In this document: positions 8,159 through 17,585 of the stretch, in pieces | Layout of the letters: each line of letters opens with the position of its first letter | Position numbering within the stretch: position 1 is the first letter of the stretch | DNA from: Muribaculaceae bacterium | GTDB taxonomy: Bacteria; Pseudomonadota; Alphaproteobacteria; Rs-D84 | Direction: 5' to 3' | DNA: 64,000 nucleotides | NCBI GenBank assembly: GCA_023665245.1 | Contig: JAMPEH010000001.1 | Location: forward strand, 124,001 to 188,000 | Notes under the pieces: model-generated | The model's database searches: none | Told to the model about the DNA's origin: nothing | The model's input: the letters and a program-made list of their open reading frames with translations, nothing else | Translations under genes and position numbers: made by a program

Positions 8159-10283
8159 ACATGTCACGATTATCGTGTGTTTGATATTTGATTTGTATAT
8201 TTTTATAGAAATTTTTTATTGCAGCCCTGAATTTTTGTGCGGTGGTGCGACGTTCCGGAAACAGGTCTGTTATATGGATATCTGTCACGGGGGTGGCGTC
8301 CTTGGTCACACCATACCCCGATACAAAGGTTTGCAATTTTGGCAAATCAAGTTTGGCGTCCCGATTGACACACATAAAACCGGGGGGTAAATCAGTTATG
8401 TTTGGCAAACTCAGATGTTTCAGTTGTTTGTTAGACATCATAAATAATCTGTCAGCGTGCGCCAGTTTTGGCAGATTTGCACGTTGTATTGTTTGATTAC
8501 TATACAAGAAGAATTCATCGGCACGTTCCAGTTCTGGGAAATCGATTTCTGTCAATGCTGTGTTACAATACAAAAAATCCTTGCCCACTGATTGTAATCG
8601 TGGCGCGTTTATTCGGTGCATGTCTTGATTAGCATACAGAAAGTCGTCGCCAACACTGGTTAAATTTGGCACATCAATTTCACGCAGTGCAGTATTTTTT
8701 AGTAAAAAAGTGTTTCCAACAGACATTAAACAGGGTAAATTTAATTCACGCAATGCGATATTATGGGCCAAGAAATTATATCCAACTGATTTCAGCTGTG
8801 GTGTATTCAAATGCAATAAATCGCGGTTATCGCGCAGTACTTCATTTCCGCACTTTTCCAATTTTGGCGCGTTCAATTGTTGTAATGATGTATTATGACG
8901 CAGAAAATAGTTCGGCAATTCCGTCACCTGACCCAGATTCAGACGTCGCAACACCTGATTGTCATCCAAGAAATTGCCGTCAACCGTTTCAACCATCGGC
9001 AAATCCAGTTCAGTCAGTGCCTGATTTTGTGACAGAAATGCAGACTTGATATATTGCAATTTGGGCAGGTTCACACGATTAATAATTTGATTTCTGTTCA
9101 CAAACCCATTCCCAACGGAAATCAGGTTTGGAAAATCGAGTTCCGTTAACACCGTATTGTTGGCCAAGAAATAATCGCCAACACTTTCCAACTTTGGAAT
9201 ATTTATTTTGGCCAGTTTTTCATTTCGCGACAGAAATGACGCGCCTGTATCCGTCAAATCTGGCATATTCAGTTCGGTCAATGCCGTGTTATTATATAGA
9301 AAGTATCCGTTCAGAACTTTGACGCCTGGCATATCCAGTGACACAATTTGATGATTTTGCAATTGAATGCATGGCTTGCCATCCACCAGTATTGTTTGAT
9401 TGGGGGATTTGCCAGTGATGGTGACAGTCTTGCCCTGAATAAATTCATTAAACACGCGGGGAAAATCATCCCAACATCCGGTGGGATTTTGTAATTGCTT
9501 GGTTTGATTGTCCCATATAAAGTAATCAATTTGTACTTGGTTGCTTTTATCAATATCAACGATTTCAAAGTTTGCATAAAAACCATCGCCAACGTATCGA
9601 TTGTTAACCTCAAAATCTACTTTTAATATATTGCGACCAAAGTTCTTTAAAATAAATCCATCAGGTATATGTATCGTTTGTGTCCAGTCTACGTGAAAGT
9701 ATCCCTTTAATGCCGCAGATAATCCCGGTATAATTTCGTCCGGGTTGCTGTGAAATGTTTGGTCTGGAAATTCTACGGTATGATTATATCGATTTTTTAT
9801 CGATATAAAACCACCTGATTTACTGATTTGAATTGATATTACACTGGTGCCGTATTCGTCTTGGCGTTTGGGTGTTTTTGATGGTTGTATCGCATACGGG
9901 TCACGCCATACTTCGTGACGCACTGCATGAATCATATAATTTTTCTGATATCGGGTCGGGTCACGAAATGTGCATAATTGTTCATTATCGCGAAAGAAGC
10001 GCTTAATCGAATTTTGCTCTTCCAGATTGTGCACTTCAAATGCATGGTATCCGGCCCGATCTAATAATTCAAACGGGTCGCTATCGGCAGTTGTTTTTTC
10101 TTCGTTAAATTCTTTTAATGACCATAAATATGGAAATAATTGTTCTGCATCTGTGGCACTGTGGCCGGCGTATTTTACCAATTGCGCAATATCTGGAATA
10201 TCCAGCAAGTTTTTATCACGCAGAACGCGTGCGAACCCTTCGCCATTTTGCTTTTTGATAATATCATAAATTGTTTTTGCCAT
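8157..10283 (-). CDS. leucine-rich-repeat protein (BspA-like repeats), function unknown
   Basis: 708 aa without a signal peptide. Residues 1-300 are a mixed globular region I do not recognise. From about 320 to 650 there are some 14 repeats of about 23 residues with the pattern L-x-x-L-N-x-P-x-L-x-x-V-G-x-x-F-L-x-x-N, for example LTELDFPNLISVGNGFV. This is close to the BspA/LRR_5 type, where repeats stack into a curved binding surface. Such proteins in host-associated bacteria are often adhesins or effectors; here secretion is not supported by the N-terminus, so a cytosolic or T4SS/T1SS-exported role is open. The start at 10283 follows AAGGGGATTTGTT. Confidence 0.75.
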   Translation of the reverse strand: MAKTIYDIIKKQNGEGFARVLRDKNLLDIPDIAQLVKYAGHSATDAEQLFPYLWSLKEFNEEKTTADSDPFELLDRAGYHAFEVHNLEEQNSIKRFFRDNEQLCTFRDPTRYQKNYMIHAVRHEVWRDPYAIQPSKTPKRQDEYGTSVISIQISKSGGFISIKNRYNHTVEFPDQTFHSNPDEIIPGLSAALKGYFHVDWTQTIHIPDGFILKNFGRNILKVDFEVNNRYVGDGFYANFEIVDIDKSNQVQIDYFIWDNQTKQLQNPTGCWDDFPRVFNEFIQGKTVTITGKSPNQTILVDGKPCIQLQNHQIVSLDMPGVKVLNGYFLYNNTALTELNMPDLTDTGASFLSRNEKLAKINIPKLESVGDYFLANNTVLTELDFPNLISVGNGFVNRNQIINRVNLPKLQYIKSAFLSQNQALTELDLPMVETVDGNFLDDNQVLRRLNLGQVTELPNYFLRHNTSLQQLNAPKLEKCGNEVLRDNRDLLHLNTPQLKSVGYNFLAHNIALRELNLPCLMSVGNTFLLKNTALREIDVPNLTSVGDDFLYANQDMHRINAPRLQSVGKDFLYCNTALTEIDFPELERADEFFLYSNQTIQRANLPKLAHADRLFMMSNKQLKHLSLPNITDLPPGFMCVNRDAKLDLPKLQTFVSGYGVTKDATPVTDIHITDLFPERRTTAQKFRAAIKNFYKNIQIKYQTHDNRDM

Positions 10284-10335
10284 AACAAATCCCCTTGGGA
10301 ATATATTATACCACAATTATGTTTTGTACGGAAAT

Positions 10336-11037
10336 TTATTCGCGCCAGATGACGGATTCAAACATTGAATTTATTTCATCACGCAATGCGGCGTTGTTAA
10401 AAAATTGTTCACGCTCGGCGGATGTTGTCGCATTTGCTGTATCTTCGAAATGCGGGATATATTTTTGAATCGCGATTTTTTTGACACCACGCGCCGCACA
10501 GTCATGCGCGATTTCGCGCAAATCATCGGTATTAATAAATCGCGGGTCACATGTAATGCGAACCTCAAAATCTTTGCCAGTGGATTGCCAGAACATTAAA
10601 CTTTCAATCATGCGGTCATATGCAATCGCATTTCCAACCAGTGATTGGTATTTTTCGCGTGTTGCCTTGTAATCCAGCCCAATCCAGTCGACCAAGTCCG
10701 CCACTTGCCTTAAATTTTCTGGATAGAATCCATTTGTATGCAACCCGATTGCGAACCCCAAGTTTCGCACACGGCGCATATAGTCAATTAAAACGGGGCC
10801 TTGCATTAATGCCTCGCCCCCGGAAAAGACGATGGCTTCTAATTTCCCGACGCGTTGTTTGATAAAATCAAAAACCTTGTCAGGGTCATAGTCACCATCG
10901 CGCAATTCTAACAGATGGGGGTTGGAACAATACGCGCATCGCAATGGGCAACCGACCAAGAATAATACCGCCGCCAATTTACCCGGGTAATCAATGGTTG
11001 TAAAGGATACCAATCCCCCAATCTGAATATCTCTCAT
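10336..11037 (-). CDS. nrdG: anaerobic ribonucleotide reductase activating protein (radical SAM)
   Basis: 233 aa. Uses a [4Fe-4S] cluster and S-adenosylmethionine to install the glycyl radical on the class III reductase. The cluster motif CxxxCxxC is present as CPLRCAYC (about residues 31-38), preceded by TTIDYPGKLAAVLFLVGC and followed by the SAM-binding FSGGEALMQ. The sequence is of the NrdG2 type (pyruvate-formate-lyase-activase-like), longer than the 150-aa E. coli NrdG. It lies 5 bases after the small glycyl-radical gene and 237 bases after nrdD, in one operon. It implies anaerobic dNTP synthesis. Confidence 0.92.
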   Translation of the reverse strand: MRDIQIGGLVSFTTIDYPGKLAAVLFLVGCPLRCAYCSNPHLLELRDGDYDPDKVFDFIKQRVGKLEAIVFSGGEALMQGPVLIDYMRRVRNLGFAIGLHTNGFYPENLRQVADLVDWIGLDYKATREKYQSLVGNAIAYDRMIESLMFWQSTGKDFEVRITCDPRFINTDDLREIAHDCAARGVKKIAIQKYIPHFEDTANATTSAEREQFFNNAALRDEINSMFESVIWRE

Positions 11038-11042
11038 AATAA

Positions 11043-11228
11043 TTATGCTGCTTTTTTCATCAATTCACTGTGACGTGCACCTGTTGACAGACTGTTGGAT
11101 TCTGTAAATGTTTTTCTTTCACAGAATTCGGAATATTTACCAATATTGAAATTAGATACCGGTCTGATAAATCCCATAGAACGTGAAAATACTTCGCATT
11201 TTGTTCTGTCTTGATTTTGCGCTTGCAT
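11043..11228 (-). CDS. separately encoded glycyl-radical (C-terminal) domain of anaerobic ribonucleotide reductase
   Basis: 61 aa: the segment RSMGFIRPVSNFNIGKYSEF matches the C-terminal end of NrdD proteins of the R-x-x-G-[YF]-x-R-P-V...N-x-GK-x-x-E-F type. The Gly of RSMGF is the expected radical carrier. In most bacteria this follows the zinc ribbon in the same polypeptide. Here nrdD stops after its zinc ribbon at 11275, and this gene starts 46 bases later with its own strong ribosome site (AAAGGGAGGAATAATT). The radical domain is therefore a distinct polypeptide. Short proteins of this kind are known in databases under the NrdD name, so the arrangement may be a lineage trait rather than a mutation. 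Confidence 0.8.
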   Translation of the reverse strand: MQAQNQDRTKCEVFSRSMGFIRPVSNFNIGKYSEFCERKTFTESNSLSTGARHSELMKKAA

Positions 11229-11274
11229 AATTATTCCTCCCTTTCTTTGTTTTGTTATGCGTTTGCTGTGTTAA

Positions 11275-13308
11275 TTATTCTGGTTTGTTCTGATTTGCGG
11301 CAATTTCTGCATCGCATTTCGGACAATATTCAAATCGACCCGCCAGATATCCATGCTTTGGACATATTGAAAATGTCGGCGTCAATGTCATATACGGTAT
11401 GCGATAGTTTTCAAATATCGTGCGTACAATCTTTTGTGCCGCATCCCCACTGGACACCGGTTCGCCCATATACAGGTGCAGCATTGTACCGCCCGTATAT
11501 TTACGCTGTAATTCTTCCTGGTGTTCCAGTGCAACAAACGGGTCGTCTGTAAAGTTCACCGGCAGTTGCGTTGAATTCGTATAGTATGGCGCATCCTTGG
11601 TACCGGCGGTTATGATATCCGGGAAATTTTTGGTATCTGTCTTGGCAAAGCGATATGAGCAACCCTCGGCCGGTGTCGCCTCTAAGTTATACAGATTACC
11701 TGTTTCTTCTTGATACGTTGCCAAATTATCACGGATGAAATCCATCACATCCAGCACCAGTTTTTTACCCATGGCTGTCGCAATATTTTCACGGTCATCT
11801 GTAAAGTTGCGAACCATTTCATTTGCACCATTTACACCAATGGTTGAAAAGTGATGATTCCAATTGCCCAGATAACGTTTTGTAAATGGATAGAGCCCAC
11901 GTTCCATATTTTTGGAAATAATTTCACGCTTGATTTCCAAGGCGGTACGTCCCAAATCCATCAGACGTTTTAATTCTGTAAACAATCCATCCCTGTCACC
12001 CTTGTGTGTGTACCCCAGTCGTGCCAAATTAATTGTCACCACACCGATAGAGCCCGTCTTTTCCGCCGACCCAAACAGTCCGCCACCGCGCTTTAACAAT
12101 TCGCGCACATCCAGACGTAATCTGCAACACATTGAACGCACGTCTGTCGGGTTCAGGTCAGAATTCAAGAAATTTTGGAAATTTGGAATCCCATATTTTG
12201 CCGCCAAATCAAACAGTGGTTTTACATTTGGATGATTCCATGGGAAATCCGGTGTGATATTATATGTTGGGATTGGGAACGTAAACGGACGGCCCAATGC
12301 ATCGCCTTCGGTCATGACTTCCAAGAATGCCTTGTTAATCATATCCATTTCTGCCTGCAGGTCGCCATATGTAAACGGCATTTGTTCATGACCAACAAAT
12401 GGATGTTGTGACTTTAAATCCGTCGGACATGTCCAGTCAAATGTAAAGTTAATAAACGGCGTCTGGGTCCCCCATCGACATGGCACCGCACAGTTAAATA
12501 TCAATGTTTGCATTGCATTTTTCACATCTGCATATGTCAGGTTATCCAATCTGACATACGGTGCTAAATACGTATCAACCGATGAAAAGGCCTGTGCGCC
12601 TGCAAATTCGTTTTGCAATGTGCCCAAGAAATTCACCATGTGTGAAATTGCAGTCGCCATGTGACGTGCCGGTTCGCATTGTAGATAGCCAGGTACGCCA
12701 TTAAATCCTTCGTACAGCAATTCACGCAATGACCAACCCGCGCAATACCCGGTCAGCCATCCTAAATCATGAATATGAATTGCCGCAGATTTATGTGCAT
12801 CTGCCACCGCACGTGGATACAGGTTCAACCAATATTCCGCTGTCACGCGTTCACTGGTGCGCAAAATCAGCCCACCAATAGAATATCCAACGTTTGCATT
12901 TTCCTTGATACGCCAGTTTGAACCACCGACATATCCTTCGATTACTTCGACCGCATCAACAGATGAATTACGGATTTCAGAACGTTTCTGACGATAAATG
13001 ATATAACTTTCGGCTGTCTTGTATGCCTTCATATCCATCAATGTTTGAATAACGATATCTTGAATCGCCTCTACCATTGGGGTTTTACCTGCATACATCA
13101 CGTCCAAACGTGTCAGCACACCCTGGGTGACATGAACAATCTGTTCATCTGATAATTCTGTTGTCACAGCAACAGCCTTTTTTATCGCATTATAAATCTT
13201 GCGCGAATCAAAGGGCACTGTTTCGCCAGAACGTTTTTGCACTGCAACCAGTGACGTGGTAAGTGTTGGAATCAACTCTATTTTCGTTTCAATCTGTGTT
13301 GTTGACAT
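11275..13308 (-). CDS. nrdD: anaerobic ribonucleoside-triphosphate reductase, catalytic part (class III)
   Basis: 677 aa. Reduces ribonucleotides to deoxyribonucleotides under anoxia. An N-terminal ATP-cone (about residues 16-100, VQKRSGETVPFDSRKIYNAI) gives allosteric control. The catalytic barrel follows, with ANVGYSIGGLIL, HIHDLGW, FLGTLQNEFAGAQAFSSVD and STIGVNGANEMVRNF. The C-terminal zinc ribbon is CPKHGYLAG...YCPKC, after which the protein ends; the glycyl-radical segment is on the next gene. The start at 13308 follows AAGGAT. NrdR boxes lie just upstream. Confidence 0.93.
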   Translation of the reverse strand: MSTTQIETKIELIPTLTTSLVAVQKRSGETVPFDSRKIYNAIKKAVAVTTELSDEQIVHVTQGVLTRLDVMYAGKTPMVEAIQDIVIQTLMDMKAYKTAESYIIYRQKRSEIRNSSVDAVEVIEGYVGGSNWRIKENANVGYSIGGLILRTSERVTAEYWLNLYPRAVADAHKSAAIHIHDLGWLTGYCAGWSLRELLYEGFNGVPGYLQCEPARHMATAISHMVNFLGTLQNEFAGAQAFSSVDTYLAPYVRLDNLTYADVKNAMQTLIFNCAVPCRWGTQTPFINFTFDWTCPTDLKSQHPFVGHEQMPFTYGDLQAEMDMINKAFLEVMTEGDALGRPFTFPIPTYNITPDFPWNHPNVKPLFDLAAKYGIPNFQNFLNSDLNPTDVRSMCCRLRLDVRELLKRGGGLFGSAEKTGSIGVVTINLARLGYTHKGDRDGLFTELKRLMDLGRTALEIKREIISKNMERGLYPFTKRYLGNWNHHFSTIGVNGANEMVRNFTDDRENIATAMGKKLVLDVMDFIRDNLATYQEETGNLYNLEATPAEGCSYRFAKTDTKNFPDIITAGTKDAPYYTNSTQLPVNFTDDPFVALEHQEELQRKYTGGTMLHLYMGEPVSSGDAAQKIVRTIFENYRIPYMTLTPTFSICPKHGYLAGRFEYCPKCDAEIAANQNKPE

Positions 13309-13331
13309 CTTAATATCCTTTATTGTCCAAA

Positions 13332-13380
13332 ACACAATATATAGTGGTTGTTAATCTAGTTCAATCACAATATATAGTTT
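13332..13380 (-). promoter_or_regulatory. tandem NrdR boxes in front of nrdD
   Basis: Two near-palindromic 16-mers, ACACAATATATAGTGG (13332-13347) and TCACAATATATAGTTT (13365-13380), are spaced 33 bases centre to centre, about three helical turns. This matches the consensus and spacing of NrdR repressor sites in front of ribonucleotide reductase operons. A weaker third copy (TCGCAATATATAAAAA) sits at 13392-13407. NrdR itself is not in the window. Confidence 0.85.
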
Positions 13381-13407
13381 TTGCTGACTTGTCGCAATAT
13401 ATAAAAA

Positions 13408-13713
13408 ACAAATTTTTTTGTATTTTTTACTTTACTTTTAAAAAGGCCTAAATTCCGCCCAGTTCACTACGAATCGTCATCCGTGGATTTCATACCAATG
13501 GTATTTTTGTATACGTTTTTATCAATTGTTATGATTTTTAATGATTCGTTTTTGAACAAAAAATACAAAATATAGATACTTTTTGTCGAATTGTTGTATA
13601 TATATTGATAATTGCCGGGTGCGATTTAGGTTGTTTTTCCTATTGTATAACCTGTATAATTTGTATGTCATGGCACGGTTGTCATGGCATCACATAAAAC
13701 AAGAGCATTTATT
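13408..13713. other. AT-rich intergenic stretch between nrdD and the acyl-CoA ligase
   Basis: No coding frame and no clear hairpin. It must carry the divergent promoters. A direct TGTCATGGCA/TGTCATGGCA pair lies at 13667-13689. Otherwise I see nothing notable. Confidence 0.5.
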
Positions 13714-15300
13714 ATGATGAAAAATATATACGAAATGCTGCAAGACGTATGTTCTCAGAATAAAGACCGTATTTTCTTTGTCAGACAGAACGAAACCTAT
13801 GCAGACCTGTTAAAAAAAGTGAAACAGCGTGCGGTCACACTGGCACAACGTTTCGGAATCAAAAAGGGTGACACTGTTGCAATCCTGTCGGGGAATACGC
13901 CGGATTTTATCCGTTCGTATTTTGCGATTACATCCCAGGGGGCAAAAGTGTTGATGCTGGATACCGGTTTGTCGGAATCTGAACACCTGAACATGATGAA
14001 ACGCACCGATTGCAAATTGGTTTTGGCGCAAGCCAACCATTTTATTGACGGGGCGCCAACCACATTTGATATCGAAACGATTGACGAAACAGATGAACGC
14101 GACTTTATCGCCGCGGATGTCGCGCGCGATGATATTGCGATGCTGTCGTTTACATCTGGTTCAACCGGCAATCCAAAGGTTGTAGGCCTGACACATAACA
14201 ATATATTGTCATTGGCCGATGGCGCATTGTTCTATTCGCCTGTGATACGGCCCGGATATACATTTTATGGATTTTTGCCGTTATACCATATATATGGTGT
14301 GGTTATAAATATCATATCGCCATTGGTATTGCGTGGTAAATTATTGCTGCAGCCGGTTTTGAATCCGCGTGAATTCTTAAAAGATTTCAAGGAATTCCGG
14401 CCCGAGGTTATACCCGCCGTCCCGCGTATTTGGGAAACGTTCTATAAAAAGATTATCGCCACGGCCAAGGAAAAACATGCATACACATTTATGCGTATTG
14501 TGGTATCACTGCGCCATGTGTTGCGTGCGATGGGCCTTGGATTTATTGTAAAGAAAGTGACCCAGCCAATCCATGACCTGTTTGGTGGCAATACCAAGGT
14601 TTTGGTATCCGCCGGCGCAACATTAAAACCATCAATTCGTCGATTCTTTGAAAGATTAGGTTTCGTTGTTGGTGATTGTTATGGTCTGACAGAAACGACC
14701 GGCCCATCAAACTTTAATTTCGCATTCCGTCGTGATGATGGTTCAATGTATTATGCCGGCCCATTACAGGGCAACGAAATCCAGATACACAATCCCGACA
14801 AACATGGCGTTGGTGAAATCTGGATGCGTGGCAACATGGTTATGCCCGGATACATTGATAATGATGCCGCCAATGCCGAAGCATTTGAAGACGGATGGTT
14901 CAAGACCGGTGACTTGGGCAAACTTGATAAAAAGGGCCGCCTGATTGTAAAGGGACGTAAAAAGCAAGTCATTGTTCTGGACAGTGGTAAAAACGTGTAT
15001 CCTGATGAATTGGCCGACCTGTATCTGCAAAATGACGAGATATTAGAAGCTGCCGTCTTTGAATACACAATAAATGACAAAATTGTCCCGTATGCGGTAT
15101 TCCAGGTTGCACCCGGCACAACAATGGCACGTGTCGCAACCCTGGTCAAGGCATCAAACCTGACCATTGCGCCATATAAATGGGTAAAGCATTTCGCCAT
15201 TACCGAAGACGAATTGCCCCAGACATCCGCCCGCAAGGTAAAATTATTTGCGGTCAAAGAAATGCTGGATGCCGGCGCATTTGAACGCTGTGCGGAATAA
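13714..15300 (+). CDS. AMP-forming acyl-CoA (or acyl-ACP) synthetase
   Basis: 528 aa, ANL superfamily. Activates a carboxylic acid, probably a fatty acid, with ATP and joins it to CoA or ACP. Motifs are the P-loop TSGSTGNPK, the A5 motif YGLTETTG, the A7/A8 region GWFKTGDLGKLDKKGRLIVKGRKK and the C-terminal catalytic Lys context ARKVK. No transmembrane segment. The start is uncertain: two adjacent ATGs (13714, 13717) follow a weak AAGAG; an in-frame ATG at 13684 lacks a ribosome site. It stands alone between intergenic regions, and substrate specificity cannot be read. Confidence 0.88.
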   Translation: MMKNIYEMLQDVCSQNKDRIFFVRQNETYADLLKKVKQRAVTLAQRFGIKKGDTVAILSGNTPDFIRSYFAITSQGAKVLMLDTGLSESEHLNMMKRTDCKLVLAQANHFIDGAPTTFDIETIDETDERDFIAADVARDDIAMLSFTSGSTGNPKVVGLTHNNILSLADGALFYSPVIRPGYTFYGFLPLYHIYGVVINIISPLVLRGKLLLQPVLNPREFLKDFKEFRPEVIPAVPRIWETFYKKIIATAKEKHAYTFMRIVVSLRHVLRAMGLGFIVKKVTQPIHDLFGGNTKVLVSAGATLKPSIRRFFERLGFVVGDCYGLTETTGPSNFNFAFRRDDGSMYYAGPLQGNEIQIHNPDKHGVGEIWMRGNMVMPGYIDNDAANAEAFEDGWFKTGDLGKLDKKGRLIVKGRKKQVIVLDSGKNVYPDELADLYLQNDEILEAAVFEYTINDKIVPYAVFQVAPGTTMARVATLVKASNLTIAPYKWVKHFAITEDELPQTSARKVKLFAVKEMLDAGAFERCAE

Positions 15301-15344
15301 ACGATTCCCCAATCCCTAGAATAAATAATCTAGGGATTCTGGGG

Positions 15345-15373
15345 TTGACAAAATGTATCTTGGGTGCTATATG
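15345..15373 (+). promoter_or_regulatory. sigma70-type promoter
   Basis: TTGACA (15345-15350), 17-base spacer, TATATG (15368-15373), just upstream of the gene starting at 15401. It directly abuts an inverted repeat (TCCCTAGA/TCTAGGGA within 15311-15337) that may end the preceding ligase transcript. Confidence 0.7.
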
Positions 15374-15400
15374 TAAAATATAAGAACCAGGGGGATTTCT

Positions 15401-16279
15401 GTGGCATCAAAAACATCAACACCGTTTGACAAAAAGATAATATCAATCCTGAAATACAATACCACATATCAGTATTTTGGAAAACTGCGATTTGACGAAT
15501 TATATGAAGCCCAGGCCAATATGCGGCGCAGTGAATATCATACCGAAATTGGTCGTCGTGATGCCCGTGTGTATGTGGGCACGATTGATGGTGATGTAAT
15601 TTGTGGTGCATTATGGCGTTTGATGGGATATAATCCCGGACGCTTTACTGAAAATCCGTTTGAATATAACGGCCGTAATAATATTTTCAAATTCGTTGAC
15701 AGTACGACTGTACCATTGGATGCAACCACATCCCGTGTTATTGCCGATGTGCGTCGATACCTGCGTGAATATTTAACCCTGAATTCCACCCCAAATGGCC
15801 GGTGGCATGATGTTTTGGACACAACATCAGACGGATATATCCTGACGGTGTTTAATGACGGGCATACGGGGCCGTTTTATAAAAAGGCACGTGCCCTGCG
15901 CGAGGCTGTAAAATCAATCACCACGCAAAATGTATCTGACTTTAATGATAAAACGGGCCCATATCGTGACCGTATAATCGATACCGTGCGCAGACGTCAT
16001 CCGGATGAATTTGGTGTGAAACCGGCGCCACAACCACGGCCCCAAATTGTATCACCCAGACCAACAACCATCCCGGTACAAACGAACAAGGTACATACCG
16101 CACGTCCATCACACGATATTGAACAGGAATTGGACATAATCATGGAAAAAATGGACAATGTGCAAATCACATTGGATAACCGTGCCAACGTATCCACGGA
16201 ATTATATGAACAGGCGTGTGCGGAAATGTCAGAATTAATGTCTGCCATGCACGATATTTACAAACAGTATTCAATGTAA
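15401..16279 (+). CDS. hypothetical cytosolic protein with C-terminal coiled coil
   Basis: 292 aa, family not recognised. GTG start at 15401 after CCAGGGGGATTTCT and behind a clear promoter. Residues 1-190 are a mixed, charged domain (RRDARVYVGTIDGDVICGAL), 195-235 are a Pro/Arg-rich linker (PAPQPRPQIVSPRPTTIP), and the last 55 are helical (IEQELDIIMEKMDNVQ) with coiled-coil character. No signal peptide or membrane segment. It is convergent with the next gene, only 6 bases apart. No function is proposed. Confidence 0.65.
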   Translation: MASKTSTPFDKKIISILKYNTTYQYFGKLRFDELYEAQANMRRSEYHTEIGRRDARVYVGTIDGDVICGALWRLMGYNPGRFTENPFEYNGRNNIFKFVDSTTVPLDATTSRVIADVRRYLREYLTLNSTPNGRWHDVLDTTSDGYILTVFNDGHTGPFYKKARALREAVKSITTQNVSDFNDKTGPYRDRIIDTVRRRHPDEFGVKPAPQPRPQIVSPRPTTIPVQTNKVHTARPSHDIEQELDIIMEKMDNVQITLDNRANVSTELYEQACAEMSELMSAMHDIYKQYSM

Positions 16280-16285
16280 GAAAAA

Positions 16286-17524
16286 CTATTTACATACCGC
16301 AACGTATGGTGGGCGGGATTTTGCCGTATCTATCACGCCATCACCACAATCCCGACAATTAAATTGACGGTTTGGTTCTATCTGATTAAATGGTATTGTG
16401 ACACCGTGCACGTCAGAAACATTTGTGGTGTATGTGTAATTTGGAAATCCGAAATATAGCGCACGTGATTGGCCTGTGCACCCAGATGCGTTTGGATAAC
16501 ATGCCGGGGTATTAATCTTTGATACGTCTGGCACACATACAGATACACATGTATCTGGATCTGTCACCAGTTTTTCACACCCCGTGCACGATGTGTTCGG
16601 TAAAACGCGCAGTGTTGTCCCACCGCGACCAAAAACAATGCCACTTGTCACATGGGTGCATTTTTTTGCCGCCGCCCCTTCGGATGGGTTAGATACACAT
16701 TCCCACTCTAATGTTTCATAGTTCAGGCGGGCTACCATGTTATCTGGACAATCTTTGTCTGGAAATGGATTTATACACTCCCATACTTCATCCACGATGA
16801 CCGCGGTCTGGGAACTGGCACACAATGGTTTGCGTGATTCATCGGGCACGCACTCTAATAAATCAGAATCCCAAATCATATCCCCGCCACAATCTGTTTT
16901 TGTGTTATATCCAACGCATTGCCAGCGCCCAAATCTGTATGTTTTGGCAGTACCGGCCGGACATATTATATCTGGTGCAACTTGTGCGGTATATTCTTGG
17001 TCGGTATCTGGAATCTCAAACTGGGTCATGTATACCAATTGCCCATCACTCAGTTCTAATTTTTTCTCTATCGCCTTGGGAACGGCGCGTTTATTAACAG
17101 TGCCACCGGATACGATTTTGCCATCTTGGAATATGCCAAATGTGCCGCTATCTGCATAATACTTTTCCAATATTTCCATCATAGAATTATAATTGTCATA
17201 CGCCAGTGGCCCCGTCGTCGTTATAATAAAACGGTATGCCGGTTTGCGACGTCCCGTCCCGTCACATTCCATAATAGACATCCCTGTGTTCAGGCATATA
17301 AATTGGCTTTCGATTTCGGCCTGTTCTACACAAATATCAGAAAATTCTGTGCCGCGAATTTGCGCATTATGAACCGCGGTTGCACACTCTGCAATACCAC
17401 GTAAATCAGCCTGATTAACCGCCGTATCGGTATCAATTGATGCAACATGCGTACTGGGGGCAGATATCATATAATATCCCATCATCAGTACTGCCATCAA
17501 TATCATGATAAAAATATTCATCAT
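16286..17524 (-). CDS. membrane-anchored Cys-rich protein, possible pseudopilin-like N-terminus
   Basis: 412 aa. A hydrophobic N-terminus (NIFIMILMAVLMMGYYMI) with no obvious cleavage site gives a single membrane anchor. The outside part carries more than 20 cysteines in CxxG/CxxC patterns (WQCVGYNTKTDCGGDMIWDS, TSCTGCEKL, NCRDCGDG), probably disulfide bonded. The short basic-free N-terminus followed by one long helix and Asp/Glu resembles PilV-like minor pilins, but the prepilin cleavage motif is not clear. It belongs to the broad set of Cys-rich surface proteins in this window. The start follows CGCAAGGGGGA. Confidence 0.65.
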   Translation of the reverse strand: MMNIFIMILMAVLMMGYYMISAPSTHVASIDTDTAVNQADLRGIAECATAVHNAQIRGTEFSDICVEQAEIESQFICLNTGMSIMECDGTGRRKPAYRFIITTTGPLAYDNYNSMMEILEKYYADSGTFGIFQDGKIVSGGTVNKRAVPKAIEKKLELSDGQLVYMTQFEIPDTDQEYTAQVAPDIICPAGTAKTYRFGRWQCVGYNTKTDCGGDMIWDSDLLECVPDESRKPLCASSQTAVIVDEVWECINPFPDKDCPDNMVARLNYETLEWECVSNPSEGAAAKKCTHVTSGIVFGRGGTTLRVLPNTSCTGCEKLVTDPDTCVSVCVPDVSKINTPACYPNASGCTGQSRALYFGFPNYTYTTNVSDVHGVTIPFNQIEPNRQFNCRDCGDGVIDTAKSRPPYVAVCK

Positions 17525-17585
17525 TCCCCCTTGCGATTTATTAAAAGTCTAGGTAATATAACCATAAAATGCAACAGGAAAACTG

